Below are positions 17,616 through 25,742 of a DNA stretch of 64,000 bases, piece by piece. The position numbers and the translations under genes were made by a program. Source of the stretch: NVTR01 sp036479015 (GTDB taxonomy: Bacteria > Pseudomonadota > Alphaproteobacteria > Rhodobacterales > Rhodobacteraceae); the NCBI GenBank assembly GCA_036479015.1, contig JAZGFB010000053.1:73480-137479 (forward strand), in the 5' to 3' direction. Every line of letters begins with the position of its first letter. The first letter of the stretch is position 1. The notes beneath the pieces are model-generated. The model did not search any database, was not told the origin of the DNA, and was given only the letters and a program-made list of their open reading frames with translations.

Positions 17616-18161
17616 TTGGCCTATAAATTAGAAAAAACAGTGGTTCTTGTCGGGATGATGGGTGCGGGCAAGACGGCTGTGGGTATCGCCCTGGCTAAGC
17701 TGCTTGGGGTTGAGTTCTGCGATACTGATGCAGAAATTGAGCGGGCTGCGAATATGAAGATATCAGAAATTTTCGCCCGTGATGGTGAAGAGTTTTTTCG
17801 CGACCGTGAGGCAGAAGTTCTTTCACGGATGCTGTTGGAAACGCCCTGTGTTTTGTCTACGGGGGGGGGGGCGTTTTTGTCGGAACGCAACCGCCGCACT
17901 GTTGATCGGGCCGGGTTTTCGGTGTGGTTAAAAGCAGATCTGGAATTGCTTTGGGCGCGGGTTCGACACAAAAACACCCGCCCGCTTTTGCAGACAGACA
18001 ACCCAAAAGAAACATTGCGGCAGCTGTGCGAGACCCGTGAAAAATGCTATGCGTTGGCAGATGTTGCGGTTGCGGCCTGCCCGGATTATTCAATTGATGA
18101 AATGGCCGCGAAAGTGGCCCGAGAATTGCTAATGTATGATGATGTACTTAAAGGGCCGTAG
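17616..18161 (+). CDS. aroK: Shikimate kinase
   Basis: AroK phosphorylates shikimate in the aromatic amino-acid pathway. The 181-residue protein has the P-loop GMMGAGKT (residues 13-20), shikimate-binding DTD (36-38) and FRDRE, and the TGGG motif (82-85). The only usable start upstream of the P-loop is a TTG at 17616, with GGAG nine bases ahead. The next ATG codons fall inside the P-loop. The codons for TGGGA contain an uninterrupted run of 11 G residues. aroB follows after 3 bases, forming an aroKB operon divergent from the xerD series. Confidence 0.94.
   Translation: MAYKLEKTVVLVGMMGAGKTAVGIALAKLLGVEFCDTDAEIERAANMKISEIFARDGEEFFRDREAEVLSRMLLETPCVLSTGGGAFLSERNRRTVDRAGFSVWLKADLELLWARVRHKNTRPLLQTDNPKETLRQLCETREKCYALADVAVAACPDYSIDEMAAKVARELLMYDDVLKGP
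17861..17871 (+). repeat. 11-base homopolymeric G tract inside aroK
   Basis: Eleven consecutive G residues encode the glycines of the shikimate kinase TGGG motif. The codons ACG GGG GGG GGG GCG could be written with mixed glycine codons. A one-base slip would frameshift the kinase at residue 83-85. The tract may be a slippage site or a sequencing-error hotspot. The frame is intact in this sequence. Confidence 0.95.
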
Positions 18162-18164
18162 CGG

Positions 18165-19268
18165 ATGAATTCAGTAAATGTTGGACTGGGCGCGCGGGCC
18201 TATGATGTTGTGATCGGTGCCGGGCTGTTGGCTGATACCGGCGCCCATATTTCTGGGCTGCTGCAGCGACCACGGGTTGCGGTTGTCACTGACGAAAATG
18301 TAGCTGCCATCCATCTGGCGGGTTTGCGTGATGGGCTGGCAGCCGGTGGCGTGTCCTGTGTCGAGCTGGTTTTGCCAGCGGGGGAACAGACCAAATCATG
18401 GAAATATTATTGCCAGACCGTTGACTGGTTGCTGGAAAACAAGATCGAACGCGATGATGTTGTCGTGGCTTTTGGCGGTGGTGTAATTGGCGATCTGGTG
18501 GGGTTTGCAGCAGCGACGCTGCGCCGTGGCGTGCGGTTTGTTCAGATACCGACCACTTTATTGGCGCAGGTGGACAGTTCTGTCGGTGGCAAAACTGGCA
18601 TTAATTCGCAGTTCGGGAAAAACTTGATCGGGGCGTTCCATCAGCCAACAAAAGTTCTGGCAGATATCGACCTGCTGGGCACGTTGACATCGCGTGACCT
18701 GTTGTCGGGCTATGGCGAAGTCATGAAATATGGTGCTTTGGGTGACTTGGAATTTTTCAACTGGTTGGAAAATAATGGCCCGGCTTTGTCAGGTGGAGAT
18801 TTAGCAGCGCGTGAGTATGCGGTTACCAAATCAGTGCAGATGAAAGCTGACATTGTGGTGCGTGATGAATTTGAAAAGGGTGATCGCGCGTTGTTGAACC
18901 TGGGGCACACGTTTTGCCATGCCTTGGAAGCAGCCACCGGGTATTCTGACAGATTGCTACACGGGGAAGGCGTGGCCATTGGCTGCGCGCTGGCGTTTGA
19001 AACATCGGCCCGTTTGGGGCTGTGTTCTCAGGAGGAACCAAGCCGTTTGCGTGAGCATCTGAAAGCCATGGGAATGATGTCGGATTTGGCGGATATTAAG
19101 GGGGATCTGCCTGATGCGGATGCGCTGTATCAGTTGATGACCCAAGATAAGAAAATGAAAAACGGCAAGCTGAATTTCATTATGGCCCGCAGTATTGGCG
19201 ATGCATTTGTGACCAACAAAGTAGACCCGGAGCTGATAAAATCAGTTTTGGCGGACGCCCTGGGTTAG
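18165..19268 (+). CDS. aroB: 3-dehydroquinate synthase
   Basis: AroB cyclises DAHP to 3-dehydroquinate, the second step of the shikimate pathway, using NAD and a divalent metal. The 367-residue protein shows the NAD-binding FGGGVIGDLVGFAAA segment, the IPTTLLAQVDSSVGGKTG active-site stretch, and metal ligands in NLGHTFCHALE and LHGEGVAIG. It is in an operon with aroK (3-base gap) and converges on ssb. Confidence 0.96.
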   Translation: MNSVNVGLGARAYDVVIGAGLLADTGAHISGLLQRPRVAVVTDENVAAIHLAGLRDGLAAGGVSCVELVLPAGEQTKSWKYYCQTVDWLLENKIERDDVVVAFGGGVIGDLVGFAAATLRRGVRFVQIPTTLLAQVDSSVGGKTGINSQFGKNLIGAFHQPTKVLADIDLLGTLTSRDLLSGYGEVMKYGALGDLEFFNWLENNGPALSGGDLAAREYAVTKSVQMKADIVVRDEFEKGDRALLNLGHTFCHALEAATGYSDRLLHGEGVAIGCALAFETSARLGLCSQEEPSRLREHLKAMGMMSDLADIKGDLPDADALYQLMTQDKKMKNGKLNFIMARSIGDAFVTNKVDPELIKSVLADALG

Positions 19269-19304
19269 GGTCAGGACCCTAGGTGCCAGGGCGCGCCTGA
19301 GTTC

Positions 19305-19787
19305 CTAAAACGGGATTTCATCATCCATGTTGCCAGCTGATGTTGATGGGGAGTTGTCGTATCCGCCGCCCTGTTGCTGTTGGTCGGCCATATAGCCACC
19401 ACCACCACCGCCGCCAGATGCACCGCCGCCTTCGCCGCGCCCGTCCAGCATTGTCAATGTGCCACCGAAGCCTTGCAGAACCACCTCTGTTGAATAGCGG
19501 TCATTGCCGGATTGGTCCTGCCATTTACGGGTTTGCAGTTTGCCTTCGATATAGACCTTTGAGCCCTTTTTCAGGTAGTTTTCGGCAACGCGCACCAGGC
19601 CTTCGCTGAAAATAGCAACCGTGTGCCATTCTGTTTTTTCGCGTCTTTCACCAGAGCTTTTGTCTTTCCAGTTCTCAGAGGTAGCGATGCGCAAATTACA
19701 TACTTTGCCGCCATTTTGAAATGTCCGCACCTCAGGGTCGGCACCTAAGTTACCGATTAGAATAACTTTATTTACTGAACCTGCCAT
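19305..19787 (-). CDS. ssb: Single-stranded DNA-binding protein
   Basis: This 160-residue replication and repair protein has an N-terminal OB fold (about residues 4-110, starting NKVILIGNLGADPEVR). A glycine-rich flexible linker (about 113-145) and the acidic tip DDEIPF follow. The tip recruits partner enzymes such as RecG, whose gene is also in this window. It is monocistronic and divergent from the lytic transglycosylase gene. No SOS box was seen in its 138-base upstream region. Confidence 0.95.
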   Translation of the reverse strand: MAGSVNKVILIGNLGADPEVRTFQNGGKVCNLRIATSENWKDKSSGERREKTEWHTVAIFSEGLVRVAENYLKKGSKVYIEGKLQTRKWQDQSGNDRYSTEVVLQGFGGTLTMLDGRGEGGGASGGGGGGGYMADQQQQGGGYDNSPSTSAGNMDDEIPF

Positions 19788-19925
19788 TGTCTGCTCCTGC
19801 CGAATCTAGTTAATTTTGCGTAAGCTACACCAGCTTAACGTGGTTAAAAATGCCATAATTGCTGACACTCTGGCAGAAGTGTTAATTTTTCCTATATATA
19901 GGTGATGGTAGTTGAAAGGTAGCGC

Positions 19926-20519
19926 GTGGGTTGGGGTAAATATCTTTGTTTGGCGGTTGTTATTGCAAGCCCTCTGGCGGCCCATAGTCAGGGGCTGACA
20001 GTGTCGTCAAAGTCGCGCTCAGATCTGTTGCGCTCACAGCTTGGTGTGTTGGACAGTCGGGCCGCGTCGCAATACAGCAACTCAGTCAAATTGCAGCCGC
20101 CCCGCGCAATTATCCCCGGCACACCAGAGGCATTGGCGGCAGTTAACGCCAGTGACAGCCCGTATTATTCAATGGCGCAGGCCGCCGCCGGTTCATATGA
20201 CATACCGGAAGCTTTGTTTATGCGCCTGATACAGCAGGAAAGCGGCTGGAACCCAAAAGCCCTGTCGCCCAAGGGGGCGATTGGTTTGGCGCAGCTGATG
20301 CCGGCAACTGCCAGGGTGTTGAAGGTAAACCCCCATGTGCCGGGCGAAAACCTAAATGGTGGGGCGCGGTATTTGCGGTTGATGTATGATCGGTTCGGGT
20401 CTTGGCGGCTGGCGCTGGCGGCGTATAATGCCGGGCCTGAAGCGGTGCAAAAATACCGGGGCATTCCCCCCTATAGGGAAACCCGCAATTATGTTCAGGC
20501 GATTTTGCCGGATCGGTAA
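19926..20519 (+). CDS. Secreted lytic transglycosylase (SLT domain)
   Basis: This 197-residue muramidase-like enzyme should cleave peptidoglycan in the periplasm. A signal peptide covers about residues 1-21 (YLCLAVVIASPLAAHSQ). The SLT domain follows at about 80-195, with the catalytic glutamate Glu105 in QQESGWNP, the GAIGLAQLMPATA signature, and NGGARYLRLM and ALAAYNAGPEAV. Translation starts at a GTG at 19926 with AAAGGT upstream. It is smaller than Slt70 and closest to the short lytic transglycosylases of alphaproteobacteria. Confidence 0.9.
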   Translation: MGWGKYLCLAVVIASPLAAHSQGLTVSSKSRSDLLRSQLGVLDSRAASQYSNSVKLQPPRAIIPGTPEALAAVNASDSPYYSMAQAAAGSYDIPEALFMRLIQQESGWNPKALSPKGAIGLAQLMPATARVLKVNPHVPGENLNGGARYLRLMYDRFGSWRLALAAYNAGPEAVQKYRGIPPYRETRNYVQAILPDR

Positions 20520-20536
20520 CAGGTGCCGAACTGTTG

Positions 20537-20875
20537 TCAGTTGCGCCCCTTTGGCCCGTCGTAGTGGCGTTCAACTTTGGCCACCCGTAGCGTATAGTGC
20601 GAATACCAGCGTTCCCGGCCCATTTCCTGGGCCAGGGTGTGTTGGGTGACGGCTTTCCAGTTTTGCAACGCTGCCTGGTCTGCCCAATAGCTGACGGTGA
20701 TGCCAAGGCCGGTGTCGTTGCGGGTGGTTTCAATGCCCAGATAACCGGGCTGCTGGGCGGCCAATGTTCCCATTTGGTCGGCCATCGCGGCGTATCCGGC
20801 AGTGTTAACAGTCAGTTGTGCGGTGAATATGACCGCGTAATAGGGGGGATCGGGTAGGGGGGCGAAATCTGACAT
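20537..20875 (-). CDS. Antibiotic-biosynthesis-monooxygenase-like (ABM fold) protein
   Basis: This small dimeric alpha/beta-barrel family protein of about 112 residues carries the ABM-type pattern (AVIFTAQLTVNTAGYAAMADQM, broken here for reading, then QPGYLGIETTRN, ITVSYWADQAALQNWK and RERWYSHYTLRVAKVER). I use the ATG at 20875. An in-frame GTG at 20890, five codons earlier, is possible. The gene follows the AraC-type regulator and is probably co-transcribed with it. The substrate is unknown; relatives oxidise quinones or degrade haem. Confidence 0.75.
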   Translation of the reverse strand: MSDFAPLPDPPYYAVIFTAQLTVNTAGYAAMADQMGTLAAQQPGYLGIETTRNDTGLGITVSYWADQAALQNWKAVTQHTLAQEMGRERWYSHYTLRVAKVERHYDGPKGRN

Positions 20876-20892
20876 GTGTTTACGGCCCACTG

Positions 20893-21693
20893 CTATCCGG
20901 TTTTGCGAAATATTGATGGTGTCTTGCCTGACTGTTTTTGAAAGGCCCGGGTAAAATAGGCGGCAGAGGCAAAGCCCAGATGTTCCGCTATGTCTTTGAC
21001 AGGTTTACGGGTTTCGCACAGTAGGCGGCGGGCTTCAAAGTGAATGCGGTCAGACAATAGCGCTGATGCCGGGCGTCCACAGGCGACATTACAGACCCGC
21101 GACAGGTGGGTGGGTGTCACCCCAAGCTCGCGCGCGTAATCAGCCACCGATTTTGACAGGTGGAAATCGCGTTCAACCAACGATGTGTAGGCCGCTGCCA
21201 GACGTCGGGTTGTGCTGCTGGCAACTTCGCTTTCGGGGAAGGCGACGATCTGGCGGTGTAACCACACCGACAGCAACCCGCCGTGGTGCAGCATTGCGCG
21301 GTCTTGGGCCGCCATGTCGCGGCTGGCTTCGCGCTGGATGTTATCAATTAGCGCGCTAAGCTCATTGTTCAGTGCCACATCGCGCAGGCGCAGGTGAATC
21401 GGATCAATCGGCAGATCAAGATCGGCGTTGGCCGGGAAAAAGACGATGTTGCCATAGACTTGGCCCAGCATATCAAAGCCATGCATGGTGCCTGCCGGTA
21501 CAAACACCGCATTATGCGGGCCGTAACCACGGGTGCTGCCAGCAATGGTAATGCGGCCCTGACCCTTGGTGAACCAGATCAGCAACGGCTGGCTATAGCT
21601 GCGCATGGCTTCCGTGCGCCAGCGTCCGCCGGTTGCAAAATGCGGTAAGGGAATGACCCGAAAGTCATTCTGAGTGTCGTGTATATCTACCAT
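20893..21693 (-). CDS. AraC-family transcriptional regulator
   Basis: The 266-residue regulator has an N-terminal cupin-like ligand-binding domain (about 20-130, with FVPAGTMHGFDMLGQVYG). Two C-terminal helix-turn-helix motifs (about 165-262) include VADYARELGVTPTHLSRVC and VKDIAEHLGFASAAYFTRA, the AraC signature, and end FQKQSGKTPSIFRK. Its immediate neighbour downstream is the ABM-fold protein, the likely regulated or partner gene. The inducer is unknown. Confidence 0.88.
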   Translation of the reverse strand: MVDIHDTQNDFRVIPLPHFATGGRWRTEAMRSYSQPLLIWFTKGQGRITIAGSTRGYGPHNAVFVPAGTMHGFDMLGQVYGNIVFFPANADLDLPIDPIHLRLRDVALNNELSALIDNIQREASRDMAAQDRAMLHHGGLLSVWLHRQIVAFPESEVASSTTRRLAAAYTSLVERDFHLSKSVADYARELGVTPTHLSRVCNVACGRPASALLSDRIHFEARRLLCETRKPVKDIAEHLGFASAAYFTRAFQKQSGKTPSIFRKTG

Positions 21694-21826
21694 GTACCCC
21701 AGTACCCAGTGTTCGAATTGTGAAATTAGCCGATGATTTCGCTAAAAGATAGCTTCAATCTGGCGTCAGGATCGTTTTGGCTACATCTAGCGTTTGGGTA
21801 ATTTGAACATGGTAAATATAGCGGAG

Positions 21827-22705
21827 TCAGGGCAGGTTGATGGGCGTCCAATCAGCCATTTTTGCGCGAAACCAGCTGCGCTGACGCTTGGCATATTGCC
21901 GGGTGGCGGTGGTTGCAGAATCACGGGCCTGATCTAATGACATGTCCCCGGCAACGTGGGAAATCAGTTCCCTTGCCCCGATGGCCTTGGCAGAGGGGTG
22001 GTCTGGGTTCCAACTGGCAAGATTATCTTGGGCTTCTTGCAGTGCGCCGCTGCACAGCATCTGATCAAAGCGGTTGGATATGCGTGTATTCAGCCAATCT
22101 TTGTCGGCACAAAGCAGCAGGGTTTCGGCCTGTTTCAGGGGCAAAATAGGCGGTGGTGTGTCCTGTTGCCAGGCGGCCAGCCCGCGCCCGGTGGTTTGCT
22201 GCACCTCCCAGGCACGCTGCACGCGCATAGGGTTTTGGGCGTCAATTCGGGCAAGGGTGACGGGGTCAATATCTGCCAGCAACGCCGGGGCACCCTGTTG
22301 GGCCAGTATCTGATTGCCTTGCGTTCGGATATGTTCTGGCGTTTGCGGGATGTCGGCAAGCCCCTGGGTCAGGGCCATGAAATAGAGCCCGGTACCGCCG
22401 ACAATAATGGGGCGCTGTGGCCCGGTTAGAAGGGGGGTAATGTCGCGCAGCCACTGGCCAACGGAATAGGGGCTGTCACCGGGCACATGGCCATACAAGT
22501 GGTGCGGCGTTAGTGCCAGATCGGCGTCAGTGGGGCGGGCGGTTAAAATGCGCCAGTTGGCAAACACCTGTAGCGCGTCGGCATTGACGACAACACCGCC
22601 ATCCCGGTCCGCAATTTCAAGCGCCAGTGTGGATTTGCCAGCGGCCGTTGGACCCGCGATAAGGATGGGCATTTCGGTTGAGAGAGGGGCAAGATTTGAC
22701 AACAT
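21827..22705 (-). CDS. miaA: tRNA dimethylallyltransferase
   Basis: MiaA adds a dimethylallyl group to A37 of tRNAs that read UNN codons. The P-loop GPTAAGKS is at residues 18-25, followed by VVNADALQVF (the catalytic Asp region) and GTGLYF. The 292-residue protein ends in the typical arginine-rich RQYAKRQRSWFR segment. An alternative start at Met12 (22672) gives the more usual N-terminus directly before the P-loop. Neither start has a clear ribosome-binding site. It is divergent from pyrH. Confidence 0.93.
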   Translation of the reverse strand: MLSNLAPLSTEMPILIAGPTAAGKSTLALEIADRDGGVVVNADALQVFANWRILTARPTDADLALTPHHLYGHVPGDSPYSVGQWLRDITPLLTGPQRPIIVGGTGLYFMALTQGLADIPQTPEHIRTQGNQILAQQGAPALLADIDPVTLARIDAQNPMRVQRAWEVQQTTGRGLAAWQQDTPPPILPLKQAETLLLCADKDWLNTRISNRFDQMLCSGALQEAQDNLASWNPDHPSAKAIGARELISHVAGDMSLDQARDSATTATRQYAKRQRSWFRAKMADWTPINLP

Positions 22706-22852
22706 TATAGCTGTGCCCCCGGCCTAACCACATGGCAAGAGCGTAAAATCATGCAGACCTTGGCGATTGTGTAGCTATCAGTCATTGAACCCAGTCTTGT
22801 TTTACGACATTTTGCCCAAAGTGTTCAGATATCGCAAACAGGGACAATGTAA

Positions 22853-23590
22853 ATGACCGAGCAGGCTGACGGCAATCTTTCACCCAAGTACAAACGTGTC
22901 CTATTGAAAATATCCGGCGAAGCCCTAATGGGGGATCAGGGATACGGGTTGCACCCCCCGACAGTTGCGCGCATCGCCAATGAAGTGAAAACCGTACACG
23001 ACCTGGGCATTCAAATTTGCATGGTCATTGGTGGCGGCAATATTTTTCGCGGCCTTCAGGGCAGCGCCCAGGGGATGGAGCGCACAACAGCGGACTATAT
23101 GGGCATGCTGGGCACAGTGATGAACGCGCTTGCGATGCAATCGGCGCTGGAAGACCTGGATATTTACACCCGCGTGATCAGCGCCATTCCGATGGATCAG
23201 GTCTGTGAGCCTTACATCAGGCGCCGGGCCGTGCGACATTTGGAAAAGAACCGGGTTTGCATTTTTGCCGCCGGTACCGGCAACCCGTATTTCACCACCG
23301 ACACAGCGGCAACTTTGCGGGCCAATGAAATGGCCTGTGAAGCCATATTCAAGGGCACTAAGGTTGATGGGGTTTATGACAAGGACCCGGCTAAGTTTGA
23401 CGACGCCAAGCGCTATGACAGGGTCAGTTATGACGAGGTATTGGCAAAACGTCTGGGGGTGATGGATGCGTCAGCCATAGCGCTTGCACGCGACAATGAT
23501 CTGCCGATCATTGTGTTTTCACTGGATGAGCCGGGGGGCTTTAAGGGAATACTGGACGGTCAAGGCACCTATACAATTGTGGGCGATTAA
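22853..23590 (+). CDS. pyrH: UMP kinase
   Basis: PyrH phosphorylates UMP to UDP. It belongs to the amino-acid kinase fold and acts as a hexamer. Visible motifs are YKRVLLKISGEALMGD at the N-terminus, VIGGGNIFRG, and the C-terminal ATP-binding DGVYDKDPAKF. The 245-residue length is normal. It is the first gene of the plus-strand series pyrH-frr-uppS-cdsA-dxr-rseP, the classic order in many proteobacteria. Confidence 0.97.
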   Translation: MTEQADGNLSPKYKRVLLKISGEALMGDQGYGLHPPTVARIANEVKTVHDLGIQICMVIGGGNIFRGLQGSAQGMERTTADYMGMLGTVMNALAMQSALEDLDIYTRVISAIPMDQVCEPYIRRRAVRHLEKNRVCIFAAGTGNPYFTTDTAATLRANEMACEAIFKGTKVDGVYDKDPAKFDDAKRYDRVSYDEVLAKRLGVMDASAIALARDNDLPIIVFSLDEPGGFKGILDGQGTYTIVGD

Positions 23591-23635
23591 CATAGAACCG
23601 CCGAAAAGCAGCGTCAGGTTGCACGTAATATAACA

Positions 23636-24211
23636 ATGAGTGGGCATATGGCAGACGATATTGAAATTGATCTGGATGATTTGCAGCGCCGCATGGACGG
23701 CGCGATGGCGTCGCTGCGAGCCGAATTTGCAACGCTGCGCACTGGTCGTGCCTCGGCCACTATGGTTGAGCCGATAATGGTCAATGCATATGGGGCCATG
23801 ACGCCGATCAATCAGGTGGGAACGGTGAATGTGCCGGAACCGCGCATGGTAACGGTGAATGTCTGGGATAAAGGGCTGTTGCCAGCGGTTGAAAAAGCCA
23901 TTCGCGAAAGCGGTTTGGGGATCAACCCGGTGATGGATGGCACAGTGATCAGGTTGCCTATTCCTGAGCTGAACGAAGAACGGCGGCGCGAATTGACTAA
24001 AGTGGCCGCAGGCTACACTGAAAATGCCCGTATTGCCGTGCGAAATGTGCGCCGCGATGGCATGGATCAGCTGAAAAAGGCGTTGGCGGCGGGCATGTCA
24101 GAGGATGATAATAAAGTTTGGTCTGATGAAGTTCAGACAATTACCGACGGGGCAATAACGGCCATTGATGCGGCGTTGGAAAATAAACAGTCTGAAATTA
24201 TGCAGGTATAG
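23636..24211 (+). CDS. frr: Ribosome recycling factor
   Basis: Frr separates post-termination ribosomes with EF-G. The 191-residue protein has the expected two-domain sequence: RRMDGAMASLRAEFATLRTGRAS, broken here only for reading, then INQVGTVNVPEPRMV, and the RRRELTKVAAGYTENARIAVRNVRR helix region in the second half. The start may instead be Met5 (23648), preceded by GAGTGG. The gene lies between pyrH and uppS, its usual place. Confidence 0.96.
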   Translation: MSGHMADDIEIDLDDLQRRMDGAMASLRAEFATLRTGRASATMVEPIMVNAYGAMTPINQVGTVNVPEPRMVTVNVWDKGLLPAVEKAIRESGLGINPVMDGTVIRLPIPELNEERRRELTKVAAGYTENARIAVRNVRRDGMDQLKKALAAGMSEDDNKVWSDEVQTITDGAITAIDAALENKQSEIMQV

Positions 24212-24216
24212 AATTA

Positions 24217-24966
24217 GTGAATATTAATTCCGCAGAAGCAATTGATTTAAAAGATAGTTCTGAGGCAAGCCCGCTGCATGTTGCCGTTATTATGGACGGC
24301 AATGGCAGGTGGGCCCAAGCGCGCGGCAAGCCACGGTTGTTTGGTCACCGTGCCGGTGGCAAACGGGTGCGTGAAATTGTTCAAAGCTGCCCGCAGTTGG
24401 GTGTTAAGTATTTGACAGTATTTGCTTTTTCTACGGAAAATTGGAAGCGGACCCAGGCGGAAGTTTCTGGTCTGATGACGTTGTTTAAGCGCTATATCAC
24501 CCGCGAAGCCAATGCGCTGCTGGCCAATGGCGTGCGGGTTCGGTTCATCGGTGATCGTATCAGGCTGGAGAAAAAGCTGGTTGATATGATGAACGGGTTG
24601 GAAAAGCTGACCGAGAACAATGAATTGGTGCATTTGACCATTGCCATCAACTATGGGGGCCGTGATGAAGTGGCGCGCGCCACCAAGCGGTTGGCCCGTG
24701 AAGTGAAAGCGGGCCGCCTGGACCCGGAAGCGGTGGATGCGGAAACCCTGGCCGGGTATCTGGACACCTGTTTTTTGCCGGATCCGGATCTGGTGATCCG
24801 AACCAGCGGCGAGGCGCGGATTTCAAATTTTCTGCTGTGGCAATCGGCCTATGCGGAATATGAATTTATTGACACGTTATGGCCGGACTTTTCCAAGGAA
24901 ATTTTCGCGGGAATACTGGAAGGTTTTGCCAAACGTGAGCGCCGGTTTGGTGCCGTTTCCGCATGA
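24217..24966 (+). CDS. uppS: Undecaprenyl pyrophosphate synthase (cis-prenyltransferase)
   Basis: UppS makes the C55 lipid carrier for peptidoglycan and other envelope polymers. The 249-residue protein begins at a GTG and has the catalytic Asp27 in VAVIMDGNGRWAQ. It also has the HRAGGKRVREIV and FSTENWKR motifs and the C-terminal LVIRTSGEARISNFLLWQ signature. Its stop overlaps the cdsA start by 4 bases (ATGA), implying translational coupling. Confidence 0.96.
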   Translation: MNINSAEAIDLKDSSEASPLHVAVIMDGNGRWAQARGKPRLFGHRAGGKRVREIVQSCPQLGVKYLTVFAFSTENWKRTQAEVSGLMTLFKRYITREANALLANGVRVRFIGDRIRLEKKLVDMMNGLEKLTENNELVHLTIAINYGGRDEVARATKRLAREVKAGRLDPEAVDAETLAGYLDTCFLPDPDLVIRTSGEARISNFLLWQSAYAEYEFIDTLWPDFSKEIFAGILEGFAKRERRFGAVSA

Positions 24967-25742
24967 GCGACAGTTCCGGGAAATGGGAAGATCTGGGCAC
25001 CCGTGTGGTTACGGCCATTGGCCTGATTGTCAGTATTGGCGGGGCCGTGGCCATGGGCGGCGTGGTGTTGATGCTGTCTGTTGCCTTGATCGCGGGAATA
25101 ATGATCTGGGAATTGGTGCGTATGCAGGCACCGGATCAGCCCTTTGCCGGGTGGGTTCTGGGCGGGTTGGCCGGTCTGGCGCTGTTAAGCCCGCTGTTGA
25201 ATATTCAGATTTATCTTGGTGCGGTTTTGATGGTCGGGCTGGGGTTTATCTGGTTGCAACAGGGGAAAGTTGTTTTTGCGCTGTATAGTGCGGTGATATT
25301 GACCGGTTGTTTTTCGTTGTTTTTCACCCGAAATTTCTATTGGCCGCAGGCGGCGTGGTTGGTGTCAATTGTCGTTGTCACCGATATTGCCGGTTACGCC
25401 GTGGGCCGGATGTTGGGCGGACCAAAATTTTGGCCGCGTTTCAGCCCAAAGAAAACCTGGTCTGGCACCATTGGTGGCTGGGTCGGGGCGGCATTGGTGG
25501 GGTTAGTCTTTGCTCCAGTTTTAGGTACCTGGGTTGTTGTTTACAGCGTGTTCTTGGCATTTGCCTCACAGATGGGCGACATTGCGGAAAGTGCCATAAA
25601 GCGCCGCGCCGGGGTTAAGGACAGTTCAGACCTGCTGCCCGGTCATGGCGGTTTGCTGGACAGGTTTGATGGCATGATCGCGGCGTTTGCTGCATGGATC
25701 ATACTGTTGACGGTACTGGAAAAGATAAACGGCGCTGCATAA
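24963..25742 (+). CDS. cdsA: Phosphatidate cytidylyltransferase (CDP-diacylglycerol synthase)
   Basis: CdsA activates phosphatidic acid with CTP to make CDP-diacylglycerol for phospholipid synthesis. The 259-residue membrane protein has about six to eight hydrophobic segments. The family signature near the C-terminus (SQMGDIAESAIKRRAGVKDSS, broken here for reading, then LLPGHGGLLDRFDG) contains the catalytic acidic residues. It is coupled to uppS by an ATGA overlap and to dxr by a one-base TAATG overlap. Confidence 0.95.
   Translation: MSDSSGKWEDLGTRVVTAIGLIVSIGGAVAMGGVVLMLSVALIAGIMIWELVRMQAPDQPFAGWVLGGLAGLALLSPLLNIQIYLGAVLMVGLGFIWLQQGKVVFALYSAVILTGCFSLFFTRNFYWPQAAWLVSIVVVTDIAGYAVGRMLGGPKFWPRFSPKKTWSGTIGGWVGAALVGLVFAPVLGTWVVVYSVFLAFASQMGDIAESAIKRRAGVKDSSDLLPGHGGLLDRFDGMIAAFAAWIILLTVLEKINGAA

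Noticed and set aside
19266..19281. Short hairpin TAGGGT/ACCCTA between aroB and ssb as a terminator
   Set aside because: The stem is only 6 bases with no T-run on either strand, so it is too weak to call.
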